From Promethearchaeota archaeon (GTDB taxonomy: Archaea; Asgardarchaeota; Lokiarchaeia; Sigyniarchaeales; SOKP01), in NCBI GenBank assembly GCA_019894815.1, contig JAGXNU010000044.1, forward strand, positions 1 to 11,368: a stretch of DNA of 11,368 nucleotides, read 5' to 3'. Numbering within the stretch: position 1 is the stretch's first letter; each line of letters starts with the position of its first letter. This document shows positions 1-6,879 of this stretch, piece after piece. Both the position numbers and the translations under genes were made by a program. Under the pieces are notes generated by a model that saw only the letters and a program-made list of their open reading frames with translations, made no database searches and was not told the DNA's origin.

Positions 1-1
1 G

Positions 2-15
2 TTTAATCGATTAAA
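2..15. repeat. 14-bp perfect palindrome
   Basis: TTTAATCGATTAAA is its own reverse complement. It lies 28 bp beyond the stop of the minus-strand phosphoesterase, at the window edge. It could be an operator for a gene to the left or part of a 3' end. Because it is AT-rich, chance is a real alternative. Confidence 0.3.
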
Positions 16-42
16 TAAACCATATTTTTTAAAAGTAATATA

Positions 43-555
43 TTATAAGTAGATAATCTCTGCTTTATCTGTTTTTGTATCTACTATGGCAAACGATCCT
101 TTTCCTGTAAGATAACCACAAGCTTCCCCTGGGTTCAAGACAAGAATGCCATTTTCATATTTTTCGTTTACGACAGCATGAGTATGACCTGAAAATATAT
201 AATCGAATTTTCCTGAAAGTGCTAAAGCTTGAATAACACCTTGTTTCGGCATGTGTGAAGAAAAAACTTTTTTTCCTTCAAAATCTAATATCCATTCATT
301 TCCATTTTCCACAAGTTTACAGATTTTTCCAAGATTCTGCCTTAAATAGACGCGATCACCATCATTATTCCCGAAAACGCCATAAAAATTCTGTTTGATA
401 GAGTTGTCTAATTTATCAAACCAGATTCTTACAAAAGGCGAGCAAAAATCGCCACAATGAATCAAGGCTTCGACATTTCGTTCATTCATCATTGATACTG
501 CTTTTAAGATATTATTTTGATTATCATGTGTATCAGAAATTATTGCTATTAACAT
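43..555 (-). CDS. MJ0936/YfcE-type metallophosphoesterase
   Basis: A complete 170-aa cytoplasmic calcineurin-like phosphoesterase of the small MJ0936/YfcE class, which in characterised members hydrolyses phosphodiesters using two metal ions. The metal ligands are in the family order: D8 and H10 in SDTHD, D36 in HCGDF, the GNND block at 62-65, H101 in SSH, and GHTH at 123-126 (H124, H126). A late LNPGE motif at 140-144 is also typical. The length is normal for the class and there is no signal peptide or membrane segment. The ATG is supported by GGAG seven nt upstream. The gene is divergent from the polyprenyl synthase across a 132-bp region. The family is certain; the natural substrate cannot be read from sequence. 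Confidence 0.93.
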   Translation of the reverse strand: MLIAIISDTHDNQNNILKAVSMMNERNVEALIHCGDFCSPFVRIWFDKLDNSIKQNFYGVFGNNDGDRVYLRQNLGKICKLVENGNEWILDFEGKKVFSSHMPKQGVIQALALSGKFDYIFSGHTHAVVNEKYENGILVLNPGEACGYLTGKGSFAIVDTKTDKAEIIYL

Positions 556-562
556 TATTAAT

Positions 563-585
563 CTCCATTAATGAACTTTTTATAG
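563..585 (-). promoter_or_regulatory. Shine-Dalgarno and TATA-like box of the phosphoesterase
   Basis: Read on the minus strand, GGAG (566-563) sits 7 nt before the ATG at 555, a good ribosome binding site. CTATAAAAAGTT (585-574) resembles an archaeal TATA box, but at about 25 nt from the ATG it would give a nearly leaderless transcript without the GGAG. One of the two signals may therefore not be used. Confidence 0.4.
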
Positions 586-587
586 TT

Positions 588-620
588 ACATTGTCAAAAA
601 ACAAATAAAAACATTGGCAA
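588..620. repeat. Direct repeat ACATTGkCAA, 23-bp period
   Basis: ACATTGTCAA (588-597) and ACATTGGCAA (611-620) match at 9 of 10 positions and start 23 bp apart, about two helical turns. Both lie in the region between the divergent phosphoesterase and polyprenyl synthase genes, where a two-site operator would be expected. No regulator is known from this window. Confidence 0.35.
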
Positions 621-644
621 CATAAAAAAATAAATTAGACAAAA

Positions 645-655
645 TTATATTATAA
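645..655 (+). promoter_or_regulatory. TATA-like box of the polyprenyl synthase
   Basis: TTATATTATAA is centred about 38 nt before the ATG at 688, which would give a start point near 676 and a leader of roughly 12 nt. The only Shine-Dalgarno-like bases are GTGA at 678-681, which is weak. Confidence 0.35.
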
Positions 656-687
656 GTAGAAGTTGAATGGCATAATTGTGACTTAAA

Positions 688-1761
688 ATGATTGAAGAAT
701 TTTTGAGGAAAGAAAAATCTGCTATTGATCTCTATTTAGAAGATTATTTTTCAAATTTGTATAGTGAAGAAGAGGAAATACTGCTAAAAGATTTCACTTC
801 TCAGCTAAAAACATTTATTTTAAACAAGAAGACGAAACGATTACACCCTATTTTATTAATTGCGGCATTTATAGGTATTGTTAATCCGATTTATTTGGAT
901 GATCAAATAGAACAAATCAGAAAAGTTTCATTAGCTATTGAATTACTACATAATGCACACCTTATTCATGATGATTTACTAGATGCAGATGAAGTTCGAA
1001 GGGGAAAACCTACATTCCACGTTCAATTAAAAAATGACATAAATAAAATATACAAGGACTCAGCCATATTAAAGCATGATGAGTTTATTAACATGTATGG
1101 AAGAGATATAAGTATATTAGGAGGTACTCAAGGATATATATTAGGATTGAATGTGATTAAAGACTCAAAATTTCCAGATAACTTAAAATTGATGGCGATT
1201 AATGAATACACCTCCGCCCTAGATTATTTAATGAAAGGGCAAATCCTCGAAGAGTACATGCATTATCATAACATAACCATGTCATTAGAACAGTATTTAA
1301 ATATCGCTGAATTGCAACGAGCACGTCTTTTAGAGAAATCCACAAAAATAGGAGCAATATTGGCAAAAGGAAACTTGCATTATCAAATTGAACCTTTGAG
1401 TGAAGCCTTATTACGTATAGGTCAAGCTTATGCAATTCGAGATGATATTTTAGATATGAAAGAGGATATTAAAGGCAAAAAGAAAAAAAGTCTATATATT
1501 CTTGCAATTCAAAATACAAATGAGGAGCAATCAAGATTATTAAATGAAATCTATCATCAAGATGAAGTAACATCAAGTGACATTAAGAAAGTTGAAAATG
1601 TCTTCGCTGAAACAAACGCTATAATTATTGCTGACCACTTTTCTAAAAACCTAATTGTACAAGCAAAAAAATATCTTAGAGACATTTATCCGGATTTAAA
1701 TAAAAATCAGAAGGTTTTCTTTAATGAATTTAGCGACTACATTTATATGAGAGATTTCTGA
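688..1761 (+). CDS. Polyprenyl diphosphate synthase family, derived
   Basis: A 357-aa trans-isoprenyl diphosphate synthase homologue, the family that condenses IPP with allylic diphosphates to make the C20 or longer precursors of archaeal ether lipids and quinones. The first aspartate motif is DDLLD at 95-99, followed by the RRGKPT segment (104-109). The second is DDILD at 252-256 in the usual GQAYAIRDD context. K217 in LEKST fits the conserved lysine region. A small residue (A90) five positions before the first motif argues against a C15-only product. Oddities: about 25 extra residues after H111, GGTQG at 145-149 where the family has AILxGD, and a shortened loop after the second motif (260-268), where GKxxGxDLxxGKxT is expected. 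The gene converges on the GTPase with 8 nt between stops. Family membership is sure; full activity and chain length are not. Confidence 0.87.
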   Translation: MIEEFLRKEKSAIDLYLEDYFSNLYSEEEEILLKDFTSQLKTFILNKKTKRLHPILLIAAFIGIVNPIYLDDQIEQIRKVSLAIELLHNAHLIHDDLLDADEVRRGKPTFHVQLKNDINKIYKDSAILKHDEFINMYGRDISILGGTQGYILGLNVIKDSKFPDNLKLMAINEYTSALDYLMKGQILEEYMHYHNITMSLEQYLNIAELQRARLLEKSTKIGAILAKGNLHYQIEPLSEALLRIGQAYAIRDDILDMKEDIKGKKKKSLYILAIQNTNEEQSRLLNEIYHQDEVTSSDIKKVENVFAETNAIIIADHFSKNLIVQAKKYLRDIYPDLNKNQKVFFNEFSDYIYMRDF

Positions 1762-1769
1762 GAAAGAAT

Positions 1770-2375
1770 TTAAGATACTAAATACTTTGTTTGATTATTT
1801 TTTAACATTAGATTATTTAATTCTTTAAATACATTTATTACATTATAGTTTTCCAATGCTGAGGTTTTATAATAGCTTGTTATGTTCTTTTCTTTTAGGA
1901 AGGTTTGAATAAGAGTTTCATCAACCAAATTTTCTTTTGGGGTTGTTTCAATTAAATCTTTTTTACTTCCTACTAGAATTTTAGGTATACTTGAACCCTT
2001 TACTTGCTGAATTAATTGGTCATACCAAAAATCTAAATATTTAAAAGATTCTGGACTTATCAGATTAAAAACCATTAAAGCTCCATCAGCCCCCTTGAGA
2101 AATTTAGGAATAAGTGGTCTAAAACGTTCTTGACCACCAAAATCAAATATAGAATTTGAAGCAAGTTTCTCTCCTTGATCATCAGAATTTTCGGTATTAT
2201 AGATAGGTAAATTAATTGAATGAAAATTTATGCCTATTGTCATGGATGTATCAAAATTGAATGAATTAAAGCAAAAACGATTAAAAAGGCACGTCTTCCC
2301 TACTGCCGGACCCCCCACTATAACTATTTTGAACGAATATGTTATTGTTTTTTCTTGAATCGCGATCTTTTTCAA
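1770..2375 (-). CDS. Ras/Rab-like small GTPase, Asgard type
   Basis: A 201-aa small GTPase with all G motifs: P-loop GGPAVGKT (21-28), switch I T46, G3 DFGGQE (78-83, Q82 equivalent to Ras Q61), G4 GSKKD (136-140, Ser in place of the usual Asn) and G5 TSAL (171-174). DFGGQE instead of DTAGQE is common in Asgard archaeal GTPases. About ten extra acidic/polar residues (60-75) lengthen the beta2-beta3 hairpin. The C-terminus ends LVS, so there is no CAAX or other cysteine prenylation site. The start is TTG at 2375-2373: it directly follows an in-frame TAA, has AGAAGGGA upstream, and the first internal Met is at 45, past the P-loop. The gene is divergent from the radical SAM gene. Likely a cytosolic switch; partners cannot be told. 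Confidence 0.93.
   Translation of the reverse strand: MKKIAIQEKTITYSFKIVIVGGPAVGKTCLFNRFCFNSFNFDTSMTIGINFHSINLPIYNTENSDDQGEKLASNSIFDFGGQERFRPLIPKFLKGADGALMVFNLISPESFKYLDFWYDQLIQQVKGSSIPKILVGSKKDLIETTPKENLVDETLIQTFLKEKNITSYYKTSALENYNVINVFKELNNLMLKNNQTKYLVS
1794..1803 (+). terminator. T-tract terminator candidate of the polyprenyl synthase
   Basis: ATTATTTTTT, ending in six T, begins 32 nt after the synthase stop and lies inside the 3' end of the convergent GTPase gene. Intrinsic archaeal termination needs only T-rich tracts, so this is a reasonable site. Confidence 0.35.
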
Positions 2376-2381
2376 TTAAAA

Positions 2382-2389
2382 TCCCTTCT
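2382..2389 (-). promoter_or_regulatory. Shine-Dalgarno supporting the TTG start of the GTPase
   Basis: On the minus strand AGAAGGGA ends six nt before the TTG at 2375. Together with the in-frame TAA immediately before the TTG, it fixes the GTPase start. Confidence 0.6.
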
Positions 2390-2506
2390 AAAAATGAAAA
2401 CTAATAATTAAATTAAGAGATGAAATTAATCTTTGAAAAAAAGATTAATTAATATAAGCCGTAAATCTAAATTTAATCAATTCTTATTTATCTCTAAGCA
2501 GATTAC

Positions 2507-2517
2507 ACTTAAAATAA
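2507..2517 (+). promoter_or_regulatory. TATA-like box of the radical SAM gene
   Basis: ACTTAAAATAA is centred about 28 nt before the ATG at 2541, and there is no Shine-Dalgarno between them. This fits leaderless transcription from that ATG rather than use of the upstream TTG at 2433. Confidence 0.35.
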
Positions 2518-2540
2518 CTAAAAATAATAATTATATTCGC

Positions 2541-3449
2541 ATGACTACTAAAATTCCACCTGACCAGATCGTAATAAGACCTCCCGTAGAAGCATATAGT
2601 GTGCTTATTGCAGTTTCAGGTGGTTGCAGTTGGAACAAGTGTAAGTTTTGTGGTACATATAAAGGAATTTATGGAACTACTCAAGATTATGCTATTCGCC
2701 CCTTAGAAGATGTATTGAAAGAAATTGATTTTTATGCTGAAAAGAATTATCATGGATTCCCTGTTTTTCTTGCGGGTGGAAATCCGACATCAGCTCCAAC
2801 AGATTATCTTGTAAAAATCTTAAAATACGTAAGGCTAAGAATGAAAAATGTACAAAGAATCAGTTCTTATGCCAAGGCTCTCGATATTTTAAGAAAATCT
2901 GATGAAGAACTTACACAATTAGCCGAAGCAGGGTTAGATATAGTATACATGGGATTAGAAAGTGGAAGTAGCAAGATCTTACGATTTATGAAAAAAGGAA
3001 CTAATGCAGAATCGATGATAAAGGCGGGAAAGCGAATCTTAGCAGCAGGTATAAAGTTAAGTCTTTACATACTCTTAGGGTTAGGGGGAAAAGAATTTTC
3101 AGATTTACATGCTAAAGAGACTGCAAGAGTTCTAACAGAAATCAATCCAACCATATTTAGATTCAGAACTTTAAATATTCTACCTTCTACACCCCTTTGG
3201 AAAGAATGGAAACAAGGCGATTTTGAATTATTATCTCCCGTTGAATGTATTAAGGAAGAACGTGATATTATCGTACAATTAGGCGAAAATGTGACTTCTC
3301 AGGTATTTAACGATCACGTATCAAATTATGTTGGATTAGAATCTTCTAACATTAAAGAAGATAGAGATGTCTTTATAACTTATTTAGGTTCGTTAATAAA
3401 TAATCCTAGAATCCAGTCATTACCAAGGAAAAATCTAGATCGAATGTGA
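2541..3449 (+). CDS. Radical SAM protein of unknown function
   Basis: A 302-aa radical SAM enzyme from the chosen ATG. The cluster motif reads GCSWNKCKFCGTYK, with four residues rather than three between the first two cysteines (CX4CX2C). It belongs to a broad group of uncharacterised radical SAM proteins with a GCSxNKCxFC signature. Also visible are a GGNP segment in the position of the SAM-binding GGE motif, GLESGSSKIL after the fourth strand, LLGLGGKE in the sixth, and a late DHVSNY motif that I associate with the same group. The frame is open back to a TTG at 2433, but those 36 residues are Lys/Asn/Ile-rich and look like translated intergenic DNA, so I start at ATG 2541. No cobalamin-binding or TRAM domain is seen. 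The substrate is unknown. Confidence 0.88.
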   Translation: MTTKIPPDQIVIRPPVEAYSVLIAVSGGCSWNKCKFCGTYKGIYGTTQDYAIRPLEDVLKEIDFYAEKNYHGFPVFLAGGNPTSAPTDYLVKILKYVRLRMKNVQRISSYAKALDILRKSDEELTQLAEAGLDIVYMGLESGSSKILRFMKKGTNAESMIKAGKRILAAGIKLSLYILLGLGGKEFSDLHAKETARVLTEINPTIFRFRTLNILPSTPLWKEWKQGDFELLSPVECIKEERDIIVQLGENVTSQVFNDHVSNYVGLESSNIKEDRDVFITYLGSLINNPRIQSLPRKNLDRM

Positions 3450-3596
3450 AGACCTCAAATCGATATAAAATTAATCCAATCTAATTTAACTCCCTAGTTG
3501 AAAATATATATTTTGCTTAATATATTGAGGTAAGATTTTATAATTAGTAATATCTTTAATATTAATATTTAATATTGTTTAATCAAGCTGTTTAAA
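3450..3596. other. Intergenic region with palindrome and TATA-like box before guaB
   Basis: This 147-bp gap holds a perfect 14-bp palindrome AAAATATATATTTT (3501-3514), which may help end the radical SAM transcript, and an imperfect one, CTTAATATATTGAG (3516-3529). TTTAATAT (3568-3575) is centred about 25 nt before the guaB ATG with no Shine-Dalgarno, as expected for a leaderless mRNA. I see no ORF or RNA gene here. Confidence 0.4.
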
Positions 3597-5066
3597 ATGA
3601 CAGATTATTACCGCAATAAAGTTCATTATAAAGAAATAATTGCTACTTTCGACGATATCCTCATTCAGCCAGGATTTACAAATTTTGAACCTAATGATGT
3701 TGATATATCAACTCATATAGGTACACATAAACTCAATGTTCCAATAATTTCAGCCGCGATGGACACAGTTACAGAAGAGGAAATGGCTATCAAGATGGCT
3801 TTACTAGGGGGATTAGGCGTTATGCATCGTAATTGCACCTATGAGAGACAATTGGAAATGGTAAGAATCGTAAAAAGAGCAAGATCTTTTGTTATCGATG
3901 ATGTAGCAACTATTACTTCGAACGAACCTATTACTACAGCAAAGTATATGATGGAAAATTACAACATTAGTGGAATTGTTGTTGTAAACGAAGATAAAAA
4001 GGTATGTGGGATTTTCACTAAAAGAGATATCCCTTTTTCTGATAACGATATAAAAAATGGCATGATAAAGAATTATATGACAAAAGATGTGATTTCTATT
4101 GAACCTGGCGCTTCTAGGGAAAAAGCACTAAAAACCCTCTTTGAATCTCGTAAAGAAAAGCTACCTATAATTGATAAAAGCGGTTATTTAAAGGGTTTAA
4201 TTACAAAAAAGGATCTAGCTCCAGAATTTCCTTTAGCATCCATGGATAACGAAGGTCATTTAACATGCGCTTTAGCCTTATCTCCAAAGTACCCCGAATC
4301 AACTCAGGCTCAAGACATGTTGAAAGAAATTGACAAGTATGTTGATATTTTTTTTATTGATGTTGCCGATTTTTACAAGACAGCAGATATTAATGGTACC
4401 AAGAAACTCATGAATTTGTTAGAATCTGACTTTGTATTAGGCAATATTGGAACATATGAAGCAGCAGAACATATAATTACAAAGTGTGATTACAATGACG
4501 ATAAATTTATAGGTTTAAAGGTTGGAATGGGTTCAGGATCAATTTGTACTACGTCTATTCAAACAGGTGTTGGAGCTCCAACTCTTTTTGCTACTGCTCA
4601 AGTAGCTGACGCAATCGCGGATTATAATCCAAAAATTAGTTTAATCGCTGATGGTGGTTTTAAAAACCCAGGTGATTTACCCAAGTCATTAACCGTTGGT
4701 GCTGATTTAATCATGTCGGGACATTTCTTTGCTGGTTCTACAGAAAGCCCAGGATATGTCGATACAATTCAAGGAAGAAAAGTCAAAGTTTATCGAGGTA
4801 TGGGCTCAAAAGAAGCAAGAACTGTTGGTTATGTTTCAGATCGGTACACAGAAAGTTCAAGAATGCTTCCAGAAGGCGTAAGCGATTATGTTCCTTTTGT
4901 TGGGGATATAGATGGCGTATTACTCTCCTTAAAAGATGGACTCCTAAATGGCATGATATATGCTGGAGCTAAAAGAATATCCGAAATGAAAGAAGCTAAA
5001 ATTGGAGTTGTATCTTATGTTGGTCAGAGAGAGTCAAGACCGCACGACTTACTCAGCAGGTATTAA
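3597..5066 (+). CDS. guaB: IMP dehydrogenase (GuaB family) with CBS pair
   Basis: A 489-aa protein of normal IMP dehydrogenase length, oxidising IMP to XMP with NAD in guanine nucleotide synthesis. Motifs in order: FDDILIQP (18-25), SAAMDTVTE (52-60), GGLGVMHRN (71-79), a CBS pair at about 97-210, SGSICTT with catalytic C317, DGG at 352-354, and YRGMGS (399-404). The flap carries R416-Y417, the IMP dehydrogenase Arg-Tyr dyad, then PEGV (425-428). The C-terminus has ESRPHDL. Unusual features: IDVADFY (254-260) replaces the LDSSQGNS loop and resembles IDVANGY of GMP reductase. PGD (358-360) replaces SGD. S320 replaces the Arg after the active-site CTT, and S313 the Pro. The Arg-Tyr dyad and C-terminus favour IMP dehydrogenase over GMP reductase. 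The gene is followed in tandem by purH. Confidence 0.88.
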   Translation: MTDYYRNKVHYKEIIATFDDILIQPGFTNFEPNDVDISTHIGTHKLNVPIISAAMDTVTEEEMAIKMALLGGLGVMHRNCTYERQLEMVRIVKRARSFVIDDVATITSNEPITTAKYMMENYNISGIVVVNEDKKVCGIFTKRDIPFSDNDIKNGMIKNYMTKDVISIEPGASREKALKTLFESRKEKLPIIDKSGYLKGLITKKDLAPEFPLASMDNEGHLTCALALSPKYPESTQAQDMLKEIDKYVDIFFIDVADFYKTADINGTKKLMNLLESDFVLGNIGTYEAAEHIITKCDYNDDKFIGLKVGMGSGSICTTSIQTGVGAPTLFATAQVADAIADYNPKISLIADGGFKNPGDLPKSLTVGADLIMSGHFFAGSTESPGYVDTIQGRKVKVYRGMGSKEARTVGYVSDRYTESSRMLPEGVSDYVPFVGDIDGVLLSLKDGLLNGMIYAGAKRISEMKEAKIGVVSYVGQRESRPHDLLSRY

Positions 5067-5070
5067 AAAT

Positions 5071-5082
5071 TTATTTTTCTTA
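5071..5082 (+). terminator. T-tract terminator candidate after guaB
   Basis: TTATTTTTCTTA starts five nt beyond the guaB stop. It is a T-rich archaeal-style tract without a hairpin and suggests guaB and purH need not share one transcript. Confidence 0.45.
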
Positions 5083-5154
5083 CCTTCCATAAATAATGAA
5101 TTAAAGGACTTTCAAAGCTATATTTTATTAAACGCCAATCAATTAACTTAAAAC

Positions 5155-5167
5155 AACATCGGATGTT
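5155..5167. repeat. 13-bp inverted repeat upstream of purH, operator candidate
   Basis: AACATC-G-GATGTT is a perfect inverted repeat with 6-bp arms around one central base, ending 54 bp before the purH ATG. It is richer in G+C than its surroundings. It lies just upstream of a TATA-like TTTTATTAT (5189-5197) that is about 29 nt from the ATG, so a bound protein could control purH. Confidence 0.4.
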
Positions 5168-5221
5168 ACTTTGAAATATTCATTTTGATTTTATTATCTT
5201 GATTTAAAAAATTGAATAATT

Positions 5222-6823
5222 ATGAAAAAAATTGAAAGGGCAATTGTCAGTGTTTTTGACAAAGGTGGCGTAATTGAGTTTGTAAGGTCATTAAGTGAAT
5301 TTGGAATTGAAATCTTATCTACCGGAGGAACAGGGCGGATTTTAAAGGAGAATGGCATTGATTTCGTGAAAATATCTGATTATACTGGCTCGCCAGAGAT
5401 ATTTGATGGAAGAGTTAAGACCTTGCATCCTAAAATTGAAGGAGGAATCCTTTTTCGTCGTGACATTAAAAAAGATTCAGACGATGCCGAAAAATACGAT
5501 ATCCCACCAATAGATATGGTAGTATGTAATCTTTATCAATTTAAAGAAGCTATCTCAAGACCAGATATTACATTATCTGAAGCTTTAGAGATGATAGACA
5601 TAGGGGGACCTACCATGATTCGAGCAGCTGCTAAAAACTTCCCAGATGTTATTGTGATACCCGATTCTAAATATTATAAAGATATTATTAAAGAACTTAA
5701 GGTTAATAATGGAGCTATAAGCGATAAAACTAGAGCCAATCTAGCTCAACAAGTATTCACGATAATGGCAGATTACAACGCTTCAATTGTTAATTATTTA
5801 AAGAATTATTACTACCCTGATGAAAAAATGGGAAGTCAACTTGTAAAAGTATATGAAAAATTGCAAGATTGTAGATATGGAGAAAATTGGGATCAATCTG
5901 CTGCTTATTATCGCGATGTAAATGCTAAATATGGGCTTCATGATCTTAAAAAATTAGGAGGAAAGGAGATATCGTTCAATAACTACTTGGATATTGATAG
6001 CTGCATGCAAATCCTACTAGATTTTGGTACTGAAAATCAGGTCACAGCAATATTGAAACATACGAGTCCAAACGGAATGGCAATAGATCGAAAAACACAA
6101 TTAAAATCCGTGGAAATGGCTTTTAGTTGTGATCCCCTGTCAGCATTTGGAGGTATTTGGGGTTTTAATCAAAATTTGACTAAAGAAGTAGCAGATTATA
6201 TTATTAACAAACAAAAAATATTCGTAGAGGTTATAATGGCACCTTCCTTTGACTCTGAAGCTTTGGAGATTTTAAAGACCAAACCGAACATGGTAATACT
6301 CGAATTTGGAAATTTATTGGATTATAGAGAAGAGATTTATAATTTTCCAGAAATTAGAGGAATATTAGGCGGGGTATTGGTACAAGAATATGACCATAAA
6401 CCCATAATAAAGGAATGGAACATTGTGAGTAATAAAAATGTAAATGATATTGAGAAAAATGCCTTGATCTTTGCATACAAGGTATCCAAATGGACAAAAT
6501 CAAATTCTGCTTGTTTTGTTCAGACTTATGATACAGGAATGTATACAATTGGAATAGGAGCTGGTCAACAAAGTCGAGTTCACGTTGTCAAGCTTGCAAT
6601 TCAAAAAGCAATAGAATTTGGTCATGAGAATGCCTTAATTGGCTCTGTAATGGGTACAGATTCCTTTTTCCCTTTTCCTGATGGTTTAGAGGTTGCGGTT
6701 CAAGCGGGTGCAAAAGCCATCATCAATCCAGGAGGATCCATAAGAGATAGCGCCGTTATTGAAAGAGCAAATGAACTTGATTGTGCTTTAGTATTTTGCG
6801 GTAAAAGAGTGTTCCGACACTAA
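5222..6823 (+). CDS. purH: Bifunctional AICAR transformylase / IMP cyclohydrolase
   Basis: A full-length 533-aa PurH, catalysing the last two steps to IMP: formyl transfer from 10-formyl-THF to AICAR, then ring closure. The MGS-like cyclohydrolase domain (1 to about 145) shows STGGT (33-37), SDYTGSPEIFDGRVKTLHPK (52-71) and IGGPTMIRAAAKN. The transformylase domain shows RYGEN (218-222), KHTSPNG (279-285, catalytic K279-H280), SAFGG (307-311), KSNSA, GIGAGQQSRV, PGGSIRDS (503-510) and the terminal FCGKRVFRH. Deviations: WD at 223-224 where RYGENPHQ has PH, SPNG for NPCG, and KIEGG for KxHGG. The first ATG has no Shine-Dalgarno. Many archaea use separate PurP/PurO enzymes, so a fused PurH is notable. 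Tandem order after guaB places it at the IMP branch point. Confidence 0.95.
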   Translation: MKKIERAIVSVFDKGGVIEFVRSLSEFGIEILSTGGTGRILKENGIDFVKISDYTGSPEIFDGRVKTLHPKIEGGILFRRDIKKDSDDAEKYDIPPIDMVVCNLYQFKEAISRPDITLSEALEMIDIGGPTMIRAAAKNFPDVIVIPDSKYYKDIIKELKVNNGAISDKTRANLAQQVFTIMADYNASIVNYLKNYYYPDEKMGSQLVKVYEKLQDCRYGENWDQSAAYYRDVNAKYGLHDLKKLGGKEISFNNYLDIDSCMQILLDFGTENQVTAILKHTSPNGMAIDRKTQLKSVEMAFSCDPLSAFGGIWGFNQNLTKEVADYIINKQKIFVEVIMAPSFDSEALEILKTKPNMVILEFGNLLDYREEIYNFPEIRGILGGVLVQEYDHKPIIKEWNIVSNKNVNDIEKNALIFAYKVSKWTKSNSACFVQTYDTGMYTIGIGAGQQSRVHVVKLAIQKAIEFGHENALIGSVMGTDSFFPFPDGLEVAVQAGAKAIINPGGSIRDSAVIERANELDCALVFCGKRVFRH

Positions 6824-6826
6824 TAG

Positions 6827-6850
6827 CTTTTCCTTTAATTTCATTTTATC
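6827..6850 (+). terminator. T-rich terminator candidate after purH
   Basis: A run of clustered T tracts (TTTT, TTT, TTT, TTTT) begins right after tandem stops TAATAG at 6821-6826. No GC hairpin is present. It is typical of archaeal transcript ends. Confidence 0.45.
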
Positions 6851-6879
6851 ATTAATTACCATTCGAGAAATTACTATAA

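Noticed and set aside
39..660. Exact 15-bp repeat TATATTATAAGTAGA at 39-53 and 646-660, flanking the phosphoesterase gene
   Set aside because: One AT-rich match of this length is about what chance would give in 11 kb of this composition; no other sign of insertion or duplication.
1199..1435. 78-aa minus-strand ORF inside the polyprenyl synthase gene
   Set aside because: It is fully antisense to a gene with clear catalytic motifs and shows no family pattern of its own.
688..2375. Idea that the prenyl synthase supplies a prenyl anchor for the neighbouring GTPase
   Set aside because: The GTPase has no C-terminal cysteine and the genes are convergent, not co-transcribed.
5067..5221. Possible purine riboswitch upstream of purH
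   Set aside because: I could not find a paired three-way junction or conserved core; only the short inverted repeat is evident.
6354..6548. 64-aa minus-strand ORF inside purH
   Set aside because: Antisense shadow of a highly conserved gene.
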